This document shows, one piece after another, positions 12,359 through 21,745 of a DNA stretch of 33,669 nucleotides. This DNA is from Clostridia bacterium (GTDB lineage Bacteria; Bacillota; Peptococcia; DRI-13; DTU073), in assembly GCA_028684195.1 (NCBI GenBank), contig JAQUGH010000008.1:1-33669 (forward strand). Direction: 5' to 3'. The notes under the pieces were generated by a model. The model was not told the DNA's origin. It saw nothing but the letters and a program-made list of their open reading frames with translations, and searched no databases. The position numbers were made by a program, and so were the translations under genes. How positions within the stretch are numbered: position 1 is the first letter of the stretch; each line of letters opens with the position of its first letter.

Positions 12359-12528
12359 AATTTATTCATCATTCCCCTATCATTATCACTATGTTATTTT
12401 AACATAAAACAATAGTGTAAAAAATAACATTTTTGTAGAATTTGCGCGCAAAATATACCCACTCTTGAAAATAATAGTGTAAAATATCATTAGAAAGATA
12501 ACTAATTTTTTTTAGGAGGTCTACTTCA

Positions 12529-13044
12529 ATGATATTATCCGGACTAGAAATTAGAAAAAAACTTGGAAATGAAATCACTATTGACCCTTTTAAAGAAACC
12601 CAACTAAATCCCAACAGTTATAATCTTACCTTACACAATGAATTATTAATCTACACAGATCCGATCCTTGACATGAAAAAGGAAAACAAAACCAAAAGCT
12701 TAATAATCCCCTCCGCAGGTTTGGTATTAAACACAGGTTCCCTCTACTTAGGCAGAACAAACGAATATACCATCACCAATAACTATATTCCCATGCTCGA
12801 AGGAAGATCTTCTATTGGACGTCTAGGGATTAGCGTTCATGCTAGTGCTGGTTTTGGTGACGTCGGATTTGCCGGTTATTGGACGTTAGAAATCACCTGT
12901 GCAAAGCCCGTCCGTATTTATCCCGATATCCAAATTTGCCAAATTTTCTATCATCATATTGAGGGTGATTTTGTACGTTATCACTCTACAAAATATCAAA
13001 ATAACCAAGGGATCGTACCCAGCCAATTATATAAAGACTTTTAA
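12529..13044 (+). CDS. dcd: dCTP deaminase family protein
   Basis: MILSGLEIRKKLG..LNPNSYNL, PMLEGRSSIGRLGISVHASAGFGDVGFAGYWTLEI with catalytic Glu; AGGAGG RBS upstream. Confidence 0.92.
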   Translation: MILSGLEIRKKLGNEITIDPFKETQLNPNSYNLTLHNELLIYTDPILDMKKENKTKSLIIPSAGLVLNTGSLYLGRTNEYTITNNYIPMLEGRSSIGRLGISVHASAGFGDVGFAGYWTLEITCAKPVRIYPDIQICQIFYHHIEGDFVRYHSTKYQNNQGIVPSQLYKDF

Positions 13045-13071
13045 AGATAAGCAACCCTTCTGAACTGCTAT

Positions 13072-13112
13072 AAAGCAATGGTATCACATTTTGAGGTACT
13101 ATTGCTTTTTTT
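13072..13112 (+). terminator. Rho-independent terminator of dcd (convergent with comEB)
   Basis: AAAGCAATGGTA / TACTATTGCTTT 12-bp stem (one G-U) followed by a T-tract. Confidence 0.85.
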
Positions 13113-13146
13113 GTGCTAATTAATACTTCCTTAGTGAAGCTTTTAA

Positions 13147-13584
13147 CTACACTTGCCGTAATCTTATGCCTGCTTCTTGAAGAATGCTTACCGCCAAATC
13201 GTCAGGATATGATTCTCTAAAAACTATATCTTTTATGCCTGCATTTATAATCATTTTACTGCAAAGAACGCAGGGCTGTGTCGTAGAGTAAATCGTCCCC
13301 TCTTTTATGCTCACCCCATACACAGCACTTTGAATAATTGCATTTTGTTCAGCATGAAGCCCTCTGCATAACTCAGGTTTTTCTCCTGATGGTATTTTTA
13401 ATTGTTCTCTAAGACATCCCGCTGTCTCACAATGAGGAACTCCTATTGGCGCTCCATTATAACCGGTCGTCAAGATCCTCTTATCCTTCACAATAATCGC
13501 TCCTACGCGACGTCGAAGGCATGTCGATCTAGTAGCAACCTCTTCTGCAATTTTCATGAAATATTCATCCCACGTGGGTCTCAT
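13147..13584 (-). CDS. comEB: Deoxycytidylate (dCMP) deaminase, ComEB-like
   Basis: [39 protein letters not shown] and [16 protein letters not shown] zinc motifs. Confidence 0.93.
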   Translation of the reverse strand: MRPTWDEYFMKIAEEVATRSTCLRRRVGAIIVKDKRILTTGYNGAPIGVPHCETAGCLREQLKIPSGEKPELCRGLHAEQNAIIQSAVYGVSIKEGTIYSTTQPCVLCSKMIINAGIKDIVFRESYPDDLAVSILQEAGIRLRQV

Positions 13585-14843
13585 AGTAAGACATCACCAG
13601 CAACCAATGGAAATGCTTCAGTCAATTCCTTTACCAAAGCTTTTGCTTTATCCTGTTCAGCCTGTTCACCTCTCTGCGTAATTACTAAGTCAATAATATC
13701 TGCTATTTTCTCCATTTCCTTTTCCTTCATGCCTCTAGTTGTCACTGCCGGGGTTCCTATTCTCAAGCCACTTGTCACAAAAGGACTTTGCGGATCAAAA
13801 GGAATCGTATTTTTGTTGCAAGTTACACCCGCTTCATCAAGGAGTGCTTCCGCTTCTTTTCCTGTAATATCCCTATTTCTCAAATCAACTAACATCAAAT
13901 GATTATCCGTTCCCCCTGAAACAAGACGGAATCCCTTATCCATAAGGGCTTTTGCCAATGCCTGAGCATTTTTTATTATTTGTTCTTGGTAAATTTTAAA
14001 TGGTGTTCCCATAGCTTCTTTAAAGGCTACTGCCTTCGCAGCTATCACATGCATCAATGGTCCGCCTTGAATTCCCGGGAATATGGCTTTATCAATCGCT
14101 TTAGCATATTCCTTTTTACATAAAATCATTCCGCCTCTAGGTCCTCGCAAGGTTTTATGCGTTGTCGTAGTTACAATGTCAGCATAAGGTACAGGACTAG
14201 GATGCAATCCCACTGCCACCAATCCTGCAATATGAGCCATATCCACCATCATTAAAGCCCCAACCTCTTTACAAATACTTGCTATCTTAGCAAAATCAAT
14301 TATTCTTGAATACGCACTGGCTCCGGCAACTATCATTTTAGGTTGAGCCTCTTTCGCTATACGAGCTAACTCGTCATAATTTATCTGTTCTGTTTCTGGA
14401 TCAACACCATAAGGGACAAAATTATAATATTTTCCGGAAATATTTACAGGGCTTCCATGAGTAAGGTGGCCTCCGTGACTTAGATTCATTCCTAAAATAG
14501 TATCCCCGGGGTTAACTAAAGCAAAATATACAGCAGTGTTAGCTTGGGCTCCAGAATGAGGTTGAACATTAACATGTTCTGCCCCAAAAATAGCTTTTGC
14601 TCTTTCCCTGGCAAGATTTTCTGCTTCATCAACCCACTCACAGCCTCCATAATAACGTTTGCCAGGATAACCTTCCGCATACTTGTTTGTTAAAGCCGAC
14701 CCTTGAGCTGCCATAACCGCTCTGCTCACAAAATTTTCCGAAGCAATCAATTCTATTTTTTGCAATTGTCTTTTTTCTTCCTTAGCTATAAATCCGGCAA
14801 GTTCCGGGTCAACAGGCAATACATACTTTTCAATATAATCCAT
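13581..14843 (-). CDS. glyA: Serine hydroxymethyltransferase
   Basis: [40 protein letters not shown]-Lys motif. Confidence 0.98.
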   Translation of the reverse strand: MDYIEKYVLPVDPELAGFIAKEEKRQLQKIELIASENFVSRAVMAAQGSALTNKYAEGYPGKRYYGGCEWVDEAENLARERAKAIFGAEHVNVQPHSGAQANTAVYFALVNPGDTILGMNLSHGGHLTHGSPVNISGKYYNFVPYGVDPETEQINYDELARIAKEAQPKMIVAGASAYSRIIDFAKIASICKEVGALMMVDMAHIAGLVAVGLHPSPVPYADIVTTTTHKTLRGPRGGMILCKKEYAKAIDKAIFPGIQGGPLMHVIAAKAVAFKEAMGTPFKIYQEQIIKNAQALAKALMDKGFRLVSGGTDNHLMLVDLRNRDITGKEAEALLDEAGVTCNKNTIPFDPQSPFVTSGLRIGTPAVTTRGMKEKEMEKIADIIDLVITQRGEQAEQDKAKALVKELTEAFPLVAGDVLL

Positions 14844-14900
14844 AATTTTTATTTCCTCCTCATATGCTAATCTTTAATTCACTGAATAAATTCGCTAGTG

Positions 14901-15449
14901 CTACTCAGCACAATACCTTGCTCTTTCCCCTCCAACAAGCCTTAATCTAGTACTCGCCATAGTCAAATGGGCATGTCCTATTTCTTTATAAGAGCTTCGC
15001 ACCGGTATTGCTACTGGTTTTAAGTGCATCCCTATAAACGTGTCACCAATATCCATTCCTGCATGAGCCTGCACCCTTTCAACCGTAACAGGATCCTTTA
15101 ATATCTTCATTGCACAATGTGCTAAGCTACCACCTGCTTTGGGAATCGGATAAACACAAACCTCTTCTAAACCGTACTTTTCCATACATTCTCTTTCTAC
15201 TACCAATGTCCTGTTCAAATGTTCACAACACTGTACCGCAAGATAAATATGTTTTTCCAAAACAATTGGATATATTCCTTTGAATAATTCCTTAGCTACA
15301 TCCAAACTGGAACTGCTACCAATCTTTTTCCCCAAGACCTCACTAGTACTGCAACCCACAACTAATATCTGTTCCTTTTTTAGAGTTGCAACACTAAGTA
15401 ATTCCAACAACGCCTTACTAGCACTTTCAGCTATTGTATCAATTTCCAT
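14901..15449 (-). CDS. ywlG: YwlG / DUF436 family protein
   Basis: VVGCSTSEVLGKKIGSSSS, QCCEHLNRTLVVE, AHAGMDIGDTFIGMHLKPVAIPVR; adjacent to rpiB. Confidence 0.88.
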   Translation of the reverse strand: MEIDTIAESASKALLELLSVATLKKEQILVVGCSTSEVLGKKIGSSSSLDVAKELFKGIYPIVLEKHIYLAVQCCEHLNRTLVVERECMEKYGLEEVCVYPIPKAGGSLAHCAMKILKDPVTVERVQAHAGMDIGDTFIGMHLKPVAIPVRSSYKEIGHAHLTMASTRLRLVGGERARYCAE

Positions 15450-15477
15450 CTATTCACTCCCTTCTGAGAAGTACTCC

Positions 15478-15924
15478 CTATCTCTGTTCTAATAAAGTGA
15501 TTTTATCTACTCTTTTTTTATGTCTGCCTCCTAAAAATGAGCTTGTCAGCCAAACTCTCACAATTTCCAAAGCCAGCCCTTTGCCTACAACTCTTTCTCC
15601 CAAGGTTAGAATATTAGCATCATTATGTTCACGAGCTGCCCTAGCGGAAAAAGTATCACTACATAAAGCCGCTCTAATCCCCGAAACCTTATTAGCAGCA
15701 ATGCTTACTCCAATACCCGTACCACAAACTATAATTCCTTTATCACATTCCTCAGTCACCACAGCTTGTGCTACTTTAAAAGCATTATCGGGATAATCAC
15801 AAGATTTGGTATCAAAAGTCCCATAATCCTTGAAATCATACCCGTTTTCTCGAAGAAATAGTTTTATTTCTTCCTTTAAGTTATAACCTCCATGATCGGA
15901 TCCTATAGCAATTCTCATCATCAT
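15478..15924 (-). CDS. rpiB: Ribose-5-phosphate isomerase B
   Basis: RIAIGSDHGGYNLKEEI, IIVCGTGIGVSIAANKVSGIRAALC, REHNDANILTLG. Confidence 0.97.
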   Translation of the reverse strand: MMMRIAIGSDHGGYNLKEEIKLFLRENGYDFKDYGTFDTKSCDYPDNAFKVAQAVVTEECDKGIIVCGTGIGVSIAANKVSGIRAALCSDTFSARAAREHNDANILTLGERVVGKGLALEIVRVWLTSSFLGGRHKKRVDKITLLEQR

Positions 15925-15955
15925 TCCACCTCTTTAAAAGTATAATTCAAAAGAA

Positions 15956-16693
15956 TTAATTTTGCAATTTACCAGACGAATAGTTTTTTAAAATCTTGTG
16001 CACAGCCTTTGAAACATATTCCGAAAGTTGCGTAGCACACGCCCGATATTTTTCAATAGATTGACCGAAGGGATCCAGTATATCAAGGTCTTTTATTTCA
16101 TCCTCTACTCTTTTTAAAGCTTTTGTTTCTTCCTTTGCAACTTCAGAAAACTTTTTTTCCCAAGCAATAAGCTCTCCCTCTATTTTCTGTAATTCAAATA
16201 ATGTTTTTTCCCTACTTTTTTCTAATTCTATAATCTCATCACGGTGTTCTTGAAAAAATTCTCGTTTTATCTTTTCTATTTTTTCATAGAGTTTTTTCGC
16301 TAACTCTCTCTGCTTATGTAACATCTCCTCCCCCATAACAAATTCTTTTAATACATAAACCTTTTCTTCAACATCTGGTAGCATCTTCACAACATAATCT
16401 TTTTGTCTCTCTGTCATGGTTAGCACTATTTTTGCTTTTTTAACAAATTCTTTAGTAAGATAGCTTGATCTATGCTTTGAAATATCCAATCCCATTTCTT
16501 GCATAACAGCTCTCGCTTGAGGAGAAGCCATCTCATTATCAATAGCACCCGTTCCAGCCGAAACAACCTTAATATTGGTTTTAGCGTTTTTCATGCGACT
16601 AATAAAATCTTTTGCCAAAGCTTCAGCCATAGAACTCCGACATGTATTGCCTGTACAAACAAAAAGAATCAACGTCTTATCTTTCTCCGCCAT
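15956..16693 (-). CDS. ywlE: Low-molecular-weight protein arginine phosphatase (YwlE-like) with a long helical insertion; ORF-track start is 16708, start at 16693 preferred
   Basis: FVCTGNTCRSS P-loop (Thr in the arginine-phosphatase-type position) and LDPFGQSIEKYR catalytic-Asp loop. GGAGGAAGG precedes the internal ATG (MAEKDKT). Confidence 0.9.
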   Translation of the reverse strand: MAEKDKTLILFVCTGNTCRSSMAEALAKDFISRMKNAKTNIKVVSAGTGAIDNEMASPQARAVMQEMGLDISKHRSSYLTKEFVKKAKIVLTMTERQKDYVVKMLPDVEEKVYVLKEFVMGEEMLHKQRELAKKLYEKIEKIKREFFQEHRDEIIELEKSREKTLFELQKIEGELIAWEKKFSEVAKEETKALKRVEDEIKDLDILDPFGQSIEKYRACATQLSEYVSKAVHKILKNYSSGKLQN

Positions 16694-16707
16694 AATTCCT
16701 TCCTCCA

Positions 16708-17286
16708 TTACCAGATCAATAATTTCAAAGCTATAGCTACGAGAATAAATCCCCCTACTATCTCTGCCTTTTCCCCTATCGCTTTACTAAGTCCCTTCCC
16801 GAAAACAAGTCCTCCCATTGTCATTAAACCTGCCACAATTCCCATAGTAACGACAGTTAATAAAAGCTCTACTTTTAAAGCACCCAACCCAAAGCCTACC
16901 GTCAAGGCATCTAAGCTAACACTTCCCGCCATAAGAACTAAGCTTAGCGGATTTTTAATATTAATTATTCCCTTGGATAAATTATTCTTTTTTAAATCAG
17001 ACAACTTAATTATACCGAGCGTTTGTAGATTATCCCAAATAGTATTTAAACCTATAGCTAACAAAACAAAAGCTCCTACTATATTTGCAACAGGCCCAGC
17101 TATATTTCCTAAATACGTTCCCAAATATAGACCTATCAAGGGCATAAATACATGGAAAATACTCACAATTCCTGAAACAATCAATATCTCCCTTATTTTT
17201 ACCCCCAGCAGCCCAATACTGATTGCAACTGAAAAAGCATCAATACCCAAAGCTACCGACACGAGCAAAACTGTAGTGTAATTCAT
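16708..17286 (-). CDS. mntP: Manganese efflux pump MntP family
   Basis: Six-TM protein, SVALGIDAFSVAISIG and AGSVSLDALTVGFGLG repeats. Confidence 0.93.
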   Translation of the reverse strand: MNYTTVLLVSVALGIDAFSVAISIGLLGVKIREILIVSGIVSIFHVFMPLIGLYLGTYLGNIAGPVANIVGAFVLLAIGLNTIWDNLQTLGIIKLSDLKKNNLSKGIINIKNPLSLVLMAGSVSLDALTVGFGLGALKVELLLTVVTMGIVAGLMTMGGLVFGKGLSKAIGEKAEIVGGFILVAIALKLLIW

Positions 17287-17303
17287 GTTTACTCTCCTTA
17301 ATT

Positions 17304-17373
17304 AAGTGAAACTTGCAAACTTGTTTGCGTAGTTGAACCATTCCAGAAGCTTAGCGTCGTTTATCTCCCATCA
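17304..17373 (+). repeat. Dispersed intergenic repeat, copy A
   Basis: AAGTGAAACTT-[GCAAACTTGTTTGC hairpin]-GTAGTTGAACCATT-ccagaa-GCTTAGCGTCGTTTATCTCCCATCA; matches copy B in inverse orientation. Confidence 0.85.
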
Positions 17374-17430
17374 TTTTTATACACTTTATGCATATTTATA
17401 TTGTCTATGAATACCCTCTCGCAGTCATCA

Positions 17431-17510
17431 CCTTGCGCCTTGTGCCTTGTGCCTTGTGCCTTGCACATTGCAAATTATAAACTATGTATTGCACATTGTA
17501 AACTATATGT
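17431..17510. repeat. 7-bp tandem repeat (CCTTGTG type) followed by ~22-bp imperfect repeats
   Basis: ccttgcg ccttgtg ccttgtg ccttgtg ccttgca cattgca, then attgcaaattataaactatgt / attgcacattgtaaactatatgt. Confidence 0.85.
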
Positions 17511-18571
17511 TATACATTAACTACCTTATATCCTGCTGATTTTAATAAACGGTTCATGAGTGCAGCACCTAACCCTTTTTCAGTGTATGTCTCTGTAAAA
17601 ATAATATCCACACCTGCTACATCACAGCTTCTTAGTTCTCCATATAACATTCTTGCTATTTCATCAAGCGCTAAACAGCTACCAAGATTTTTACTATATG
17701 TTGCTGATAGCATCACTTTATCATCAATATTTTCCCATGTTTCTTCTGTTAATAAAAGTCCTATTTTTTTCCCCATACAAAAGTAGTTTTCTACAAGTTC
17801 ACAGATTTTACACCTAACGTTTTCTCTTTCCCCTTTAATCAAAACGACTTCTGCTCTTGGAGAATAATGTGTATATTTCATTCCTGGTGCTTTAGGCTTT
17901 TGTTGTAAATCAGTCAACCCAGGGTCTACCCTTACCGTTCCCAAGACCTCTGATAGAGCCTCTCTCGTAATCCCTCCCGGTCGCAGAATAGTAGGAATAT
18001 CACCTGATAAATCCAAAATTGTAGATTCTAACCCTACTCCAGTAAAACCGCTGTCCAAAATTGCTTCTATCCGTCCTCCTAAATCATCATAAACATGTTG
18101 ACCGGTAGTTGGGCTTGGATAACCGGAACGATTAGCACTCGGAGCAGCCACAGGTACTCCTGCTTCCTTAATTAAGGCTAAAGCTACTGGGTGAGCAGGC
18201 ATCCGTATAGCAACAGTGTCCAAGCCTGCTGTAACCTCTATCGGTATATCTTTCTGTTTAGGCAAAATAATGGTCAATGGTCCCGGCCAAAAAGTATTTA
18301 TTGCTTTTTGAGCACATTCGGTTACTTGACTAGCCAACTTAAAAACATCTTCAGCTTCAGCAACATGAAGAATTAACGGATTATCAATCGGTCTTCCTTT
18401 TGCTTCAAATATTCTTTTAACAGCTTGCGAATTCAAGCCATTAGCCCCTAATCCATATACTGTCTCTGTCGGGAACGCCACCAAGCCACCGTCACTTATA
18501 ATACCGGCCGCTCGTTCTATTATTTTATGATTAATATCATCTTTAAATACTTTCCAGTATTTTGTTTCCAT
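17510..18571 (-). CDS. ywlC: Threonylcarbamoyl-AMP synthase (Sua5/YwlC, long form)
   Basis: LVAFPTETVYGLGANG, KGRPIDNPLILHV, PSANRSGYPSPTT; C-terminal Sua5 domain. Confidence 0.96.
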   Translation of the reverse strand: METKYWKVFKDDINHKIIERAAGIISDGGLVAFPTETVYGLGANGLNSQAVKRIFEAKGRPIDNPLILHVAEAEDVFKLASQVTECAQKAINTFWPGPLTIILPKQKDIPIEVTAGLDTVAIRMPAHPVALALIKEAGVPVAAPSANRSGYPSPTTGQHVYDDLGGRIEAILDSGFTGVGLESTILDLSGDIPTILRPGGITREALSEVLGTVRVDPGLTDLQQKPKAPGMKYTHYSPRAEVVLIKGERENVRCKICELVENYFCMGKKIGLLLTEETWENIDDKVMLSATYSKNLGSCLALDEIARMLYGELRSCDVAGVDIIFTETYTEKGLGAALMNRLLKSAGYKVVNV

Positions 18572-18716
18572 TTATCCAACCTTCTTTATTTAGAAAATAC
18601 GGGGTCAGGCTTTTATCCGAATAGCTAACCATCGCTAAAACTTCCTCTTTAAAAGAGTAAAGGGGACACACCTGCTGAAACAGTGGTAGTATTTTGAAAC
18701 AGGTATACCCCCAATT

Positions 18717-18855
18717 TGATGGGAGATAAGCGATGCTAAGCTCAGCTTTGCACACAGTAACCACTAACGAACAAGTTCGTAAGTGCTACTAGCGTGTAAT
18801 GGTTCAACTAACCTTCAGTGGGGGATAAAAAACCCCACTGAAGGAAGTTTCACTT
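18717..18855 (-). repeat. Dispersed intergenic repeat, copy B (inverted relative to copy A)
   Basis: Minus strand: AAGTGAAACTT-[hairpin]-GTTAGTTGAACCATT-...-GCTTAGCATCGCTTATCTCCCATCA. Confidence 0.85.
18812..18844 (-). terminator. Hairpin, candidate terminator after prmC
   Basis: CCTTCAGTGGGG-GATAAAAAA-CCCCACTGAAGG, perfect 12-bp stem immediately 3' of the prmC stop; no clean U-tract outside the stem. Confidence 0.55.
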
Positions 18856-19718
18856 TATAATTTTATAACTCTGTCTCGCCCTTCCATATCACAAATTATT
18901 TTCACCGGAGCAAGCCCTTTTTCCTCCATGATTTTTGCTACAGTTTTTCCTTGTTTCCACCCAATCTCTAATAGCAAATTCCCATCGTATTTAAGATATT
19001 CTTTAACAACCAAGCTTATCCTCCTGTAATATTCTAATCCATCCTGTCCCCCCGCCAATGCTAAAGCAGGTTCTTTTCTTACATCTAAAGGTAAACTCTC
19101 CATTTCCTCGGCATCAATGTAGGGAGGATTAGATACTATCAAATCAAACCTTTCTTTTTTGTTGATAGGTTTAAATAAATCACCCTTAATAAATTCAACT
19201 CTATCTGCTACACCTAAATTAATTGCATTTTTTCTAGCAACAGTCAATGCTTCCTCTGATATATCAGTAGCAATTACCGAAACTAGCGGAAGATAATACG
19301 CCAAACTCAAAGCAATAGCTCCGCTCCCTGTTCCTATATCCAATATTTTAGCAGCGCCTTTATCTTTCAATATATTTATTGCTTCATTGACTAACGTTTC
19401 CGTATCCCACCTAGGTATGAGCACAGCTGCTGAAACCTCAAAAGGAAGTGACATGAATTCCTTTTCGCCCAACAAGTAATGAAGAGGTTCGTTATTTCCC
19501 CTCTTTTTTACTAATGCACGATATCTCTCCCAGCTTTTTCTATCCAAGCTTTCATCCAATTCCGTAATTAATTGGACAACATTCTTTTGCCACACTTTAC
19601 CTAAAAGAAGCTTTCCTTCTGTCCAAGATATTTCATGTTCCATTCCTGTCGCTGTTAAAAAAGAAACCGCCCACCGGAGAGCTTCTTTCCCAGTTTGCGG
19701 TTCATTTTCGCTACCCAT
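18855..19718 (-). CDS. prmC: Release factor glutamine methyltransferase
   Basis: ILDIGTGSGAIALSLAY, SNPPYI motif; downstream of prfA. Confidence 0.97.
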   Translation of the reverse strand: MGSENEPQTGKEALRWAVSFLTATGMEHEISWTEGKLLLGKVWQKNVVQLITELDESLDRKSWERYRALVKKRGNNEPLHYLLGEKEFMSLPFEVSAAVLIPRWDTETLVNEAINILKDKGAAKILDIGTGSGAIALSLAYYLPLVSVIATDISEEALTVARKNAINLGVADRVEFIKGDLFKPINKKERFDLIVSNPPYIDAEEMESLPLDVRKEPALALAGGQDGLEYYRRISLVVKEYLKYDGNLLLEIGWKQGKTVAKIMEEKGLAPVKIICDMEGRDRVIKL

Positions 19719-20785
19719 TAATCCACCTTCTTCAATTTCTCAGCCTGATCAGTAGTTATAAGTGCCTCAATAAATTCATCCAATTCCCCTTGAAGTACAC
19801 TTTCAAGCCGATAAGAAGTAAGTCCTATTCTATGATCTGTAACCCTGCCTTGAGGAAAATTATAGGTACGAATTCTCTCACTACGGTCACCGCTTCCCAC
19901 CATGATTTTACGAGCACTAGCCGTCTCTCCCATTTGTTCTCCCTGTGCTTTTTCCAACAATCGTGCCAATAGAACCTTCATCGCTTTATCTTTATTTTTA
20001 TGCTGTGATTTTTCATCCTGACAAGATACAACAATACCCGTTGGAATATGAGTAAGCCTAATAGCTGACTGGGTAGTATTGACTGACTGTCCTCCGGGAC
20101 CACTGGAGCAAAATATATCAACTCTGATATCATTAGGTCCAATTTCAATATCAACATTTTCTGCTTCCGGAAGTACTGCTACCGTTGCCGCAGATGTATG
20201 TATCCGCCCACTTGATTCCGTAGTCGGTACACGTTGTACTCTATGAACTCCACTTTCGAATTTCAATTTGCTATAGGCGCCTTTGCCCTCTATCATCACA
20301 ATAGCTTCTTTAAACCCTCCGATGCCCGTATCATTAGAGGAAAGCATTTCTACCTTCCAGTTTTGTTTTTCAGCATAACGAGAATACATTTTTAAGAGAT
20401 CTGCCGCAAACAAGGCTGCTTCATCTCCACCAGTACCTCCCCTGATCTCCATAATAACATTCTTTTCATCATTTGGATCTCTAGGTAAAAGTAATACCTT
20501 CAGCTTGCTTTCTAGAGCTTCCTTTTTATCTTTCAAGTCTTCCTGGTCTATTTCCACCAGCTCTCTAAAATCCGAATCTGTATTATCCTCCAAAAGATCG
20601 TTGTTATCTTGAATGTTTTGTTGCAGCTCTTTATATTTTCTATAAACAACAACAACATCTTCTAAAGCAGCACGAGCTTTAGTATATTTTCTCCATTCCT
20701 CTTGATCACTAATTATTTCGGGATCACTTACAAGTCCTGTAAGTTCATCATATCGCTCTTCCAGTTGCTTCAACTTCTCTAACAT
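19718..20785 (-). CDS. prfA: Peptide chain release factor 1
   Basis: [32 protein letters not shown] (GGQ), [16 protein letters not shown]-terminus (ATG 20785; ORF-track start is 20812). Confidence 0.97.
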   Translation of the reverse strand: MLEKLKQLEERYDELTGLVSDPEIISDQEEWRKYTKARAALEDVVVVYRKYKELQQNIQDNNDLLEDNTDSDFRELVEIDQEDLKDKKEALESKLKVLLLPRDPNDEKNVIMEIRGGTGGDEAALFAADLLKMYSRYAEKQNWKVEMLSSNDTGIGGFKEAIVMIEGKGAYSKLKFESGVHRVQRVPTTESSGRIHTSAATVAVLPEAENVDIEIGPNDIRVDIFCSSGPGGQSVNTTQSAIRLTHIPTGIVVSCQDEKSQHKNKDKAMKVLLARLLEKAQGEQMGETASARKIMVGSGDRSERIRTYNFPQGRVTDHRIGLTSYRLESVLQGELDEFIEALITTDQAEKLKKVD

Positions 20786-21668
20786 TTTTTTCACATCCTT
20801 CTTCCGCTTCAATAACTCGTTTTAATGCACATAAGGCTACTTCCAGTTGACTATCATCCGGTTCTCTAGTAGTTAACTTCTGTAACCACATTCCCGGTCT
20901 ACTAAACATCCGCATAATATAAACATGTTGATATTTACCTGTCATTTTTAAAAATTCATAAGATAAACCTGCTACAACCGGTAAAAGAACTACCCGGGAT
21001 ATAAGACGCATCCAAATATCAGTTTCCCCTACAAAACAAAAAACAATAATACTTATCACCACTACAAAAAGTAAAAAGCTTGTGCCACAACGAGGATGCA
21101 AGGTCGAATGCTTTCGTGCATTCTCAACCGTCAACTCTTCCTTAGCTTCATAAGTATAAATACTCTTATGTTCAGCCCCATGATACTCAAATACTCTTTG
21201 AATATCCTTCATTAGTGAAATAATAATAATATAAGCCAACAGAATAGTTACTCTAAAAACTCCCTCTAAGAGATTCTGAAGAATATATCCTGTCACGTAG
21301 GGCTTTAGTAAATGTGCAAACGCCACAGGTAAGAGAAAAAACAAGACTGTTCCTGCCCCCATAGCAAAAATAACTGACAATGCCATTTCCAAAGGGCTAA
21401 TGGACTCCCCGTTTCCATCACCCTCCACTACCTGATTTGCAGAATAAGTAAGCGTCTTTATCCCCATGATCATTGATTCAATTAAAATCACAATCCCTCG
21501 AATTAAAGGTAGTTTCAAAAAAGGAAAACGATCAGCGATCGAATTAACCTCTTGAAAATCTAGCACTATCTCTTCAGGAGCACGTCTAACAGCAACGGCC
21601 ATGTTCTTTTTCCCCCGCATCATTACTCCTTCTATGACAGCCTGACCTCCATATGAATGATGGGACAT
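20748..21668 (-). CDS. yqhQ: DUF1385 / YqhQ-family membrane protein
   Basis: [50 protein letters not shown]. Confidence 0.93.
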   Translation of the reverse strand: MSHHSYGGQAVIEGVMMRGKKNMAVAVRRAPEEIVLDFQEVNSIADRFPFLKLPLIRGIVILIESMIMGIKTLTYSANQVVEGDGNGESISPLEMALSVIFAMGAGTVLFFLLPVAFAHLLKPYVTGYILQNLLEGVFRVTILLAYIIIISLMKDIQRVFEYHGAEHKSIYTYEAKEELTVENARKHSTLHPRCGTSFLLFVVVISIIVFCFVGETDIWMRLISRVVLLPVVAGLSYEFLKMTGKYQHVYIMRMFSRPGMWLQKLTTREPDDSQLEVALCALKRVIEAEEGCEKNVREVEATGRAI

Positions 21669-21713
21669 AGTTAATCCCTCTTTTCCTATTTTAATCGCTT
21701 CATAAGTATAAAT

Positions 21714-21737
21714 GTAGCAGAGCCTTGGCTCTGCTAC
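21714..21737. terminator. Hairpin between rpmE and yqhQ, terminator-like
   Basis: GTAGCAGAGCC-TT-GGCTCTGCTAC perfect 11-bp stem; no good U-tract on either strand. Confidence 0.45.
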
Positions 21738-21745
21738 TTGTCAAC

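Noticed and set aside
12399-12614. 71-aa minus-strand ORF at the wecB/dcd intergenic region
   Set aside because: Overlaps the dcd start and regulatory region; low-complexity peptide, no motif.
13402-13902. 166-aa plus-strand ORF
   Set aside because: Antisense shadow spanning comEB and glyA.
16499-17281. 260-aa plus-strand ORF
   Set aside because: Antisense across ywlE and mntP, both strongly supported; no RBS or recognisable motif.
17287-17510. Mn2+ (yybP-ykoY) riboswitch upstream of mntP
   Set aside because: Looked for it because mntP genes often carry one; the region is instead dispersed repeat and tandem repeat, and I could not identify the riboswitch core.
18543-18764. 73-aa minus-strand ORF upstream of ywlC
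   Set aside because: Reads through the intergenic repeat and overlaps the ywlC start; no plausible family.
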